From CAZEQK01 sp964514395 (GTDB lineage: Bacteria > Bacillota > Bacilli > Tepidibacillales > Tepidibacillaceae): 5,074 nt of DNA. The translations under genes were made by a program, and so were the position numbers. Where the stretch lies: the NCBI GenBank assembly GCA_964514395.1, contig CAZEQK010000093.1:1-5074 (forward strand), written 5' to 3'. Of this stretch, positions 4,771-5,074 are shown one piece after another (position 1 is the first letter of the stretch; every line of letters starts with the position of its first letter). Under the pieces are notes generated by a model that was not told the DNA's origin, made no database searches, and saw nothing but the letters and a program-made list of their open reading frames with translations.

Positions 4771-5074
4771 TTACCAAATATACCACCAGTTTGTACTATG
4801 CAAGGTTGAACGTTTTGATGAAGTAACAGCAGTTGTTTCATTCTTTATTAACTGATTTGCATTCCATGCTGTAGTAAAAACAGTGTTAGTAGATGATGAA
4901 GGATTAGACTTACCATAATCTCTACCAATTTTATTATTCCAAAAATCCATAATATATGAATTACTACTGAATGTTGAGTTAAAAACAGCTAGACTGTTTT
5001 TACAGCTTTGAATAAGCCCGTCTCTGTAAGTTATTGCATACGCATCAGCATCACTTTTTGCCATCATTAAAATA
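4771..5074 (-). CDS. C-terminal part of a DUF6973-like protein, cut by the window edge
   Basis: The frame is open from the window edge to a TAA at 4771-4773, about 100 codons. It contains ILMMAKSDADAYAITYRDG, then IMDFWNNKIGRDYGK and a tail ending STNWWYIW. The MDxxNNxxGR motif (M40-R49 counted from the ATG at 5067) following a stretch rich in Ala and Asp is what I recall of DUF6973, where an upstream part with a conserved His-containing helix (FRHAxWN) precedes it. Those proteins are often exported or attached to toxin-like architectures, and their activity is unknown to me. The ATG at 5067 should not be taken as the start, because the frame and the family pattern both continue beyond it and no ribosome binding site is visible. 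The C-terminal tail is Thr/Ser rich. The family call rests on one motif and is moderate. Confidence 0.6.
   Translation of the reverse strand, partial: ILMMAKSDADAYAITYRDGLIQSCKNSLAVFNSTFSSNSYIMDFWNNKIGRDYGKSNPSSSTNTVFTTAWNANQLIKNETTAVTSSKRSTLHSTNWWYIW

Noticed and set aside
4433..4790. CRISPR-like array from the repeated GCAACTTATATA words
   Set aside because: Copies are in mixed orientation, unevenly spaced and differ in length; no uniform repeat-spacer pattern is present.

Overview
The window is AT-rich DNA from a low-GC Gram-positive bacterium, most likely a Firmicute of the Clostridia type. The reasons are the base composition, the strong AGGAGG-type ribosome binding sites, the use of TTG starts, and the protein families present (IS66 of the Firmicutes type, DUF4153, DUF6973-like). 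Every gene I can support lies on the minus strand, so the biological reading order runs from the high coordinates to the low ones. I cannot name a species.

Reading right to left: the window opens inside a gene (4771-5074) whose product resembles DUF6973 proteins; its start is outside the window. It is followed by a gene-poor AT-rich stretch (4398-4770) with a cluster of inverted and direct repeats and one doubtful 43-codon ORF. Next comes a small three-helix membrane protein (4044-4355) with a strong ribosome binding site; its stop codon forms one edge of a perfect 30-bp palindrome.

Fifteen bases beyond the palindrome is the outer end of a degenerate IS66-family element (4001 down to about 1820). 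It has the usual tnpA-tnpB-tnpC order. tnpB is intact. tnpA has an apparent 1-base deletion. tnpC has a frameshift, an in-frame TGA and a missing 3' end, so the catalytic glutamate and the second terminal inverted repeat are gone. The element keeps possible regulatory structure: a hairpin over the tnpA ribosome binding site, and a pair of inverted DnaA-box sequences between tnpB and tnpC.

The broken end of tnpC is joined, through about 50 bases of uncertain origin, to a DUF4153 multi-pass membrane protein gene (781-1782) that appears to have lost its first helix. A stem-loop follows its stop. The left 600 bases hold a start-less fragment of a cysteine-rich zinc-finger protein (251-559), a G-run/C-run region that could fold back on itself, and two copies of a GTGT-(n)-GGCGATAA motif that may be relics of another element.

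Overall this looks like a mobile-element graveyard rather than a working new system. The leads most worth checking are the ribosome-binding-site hairpin, the paired DnaA boxes inside the IS, the three-part junction near 1770-1835, and the repeats at the 3' end of the DUF6973-like gene.
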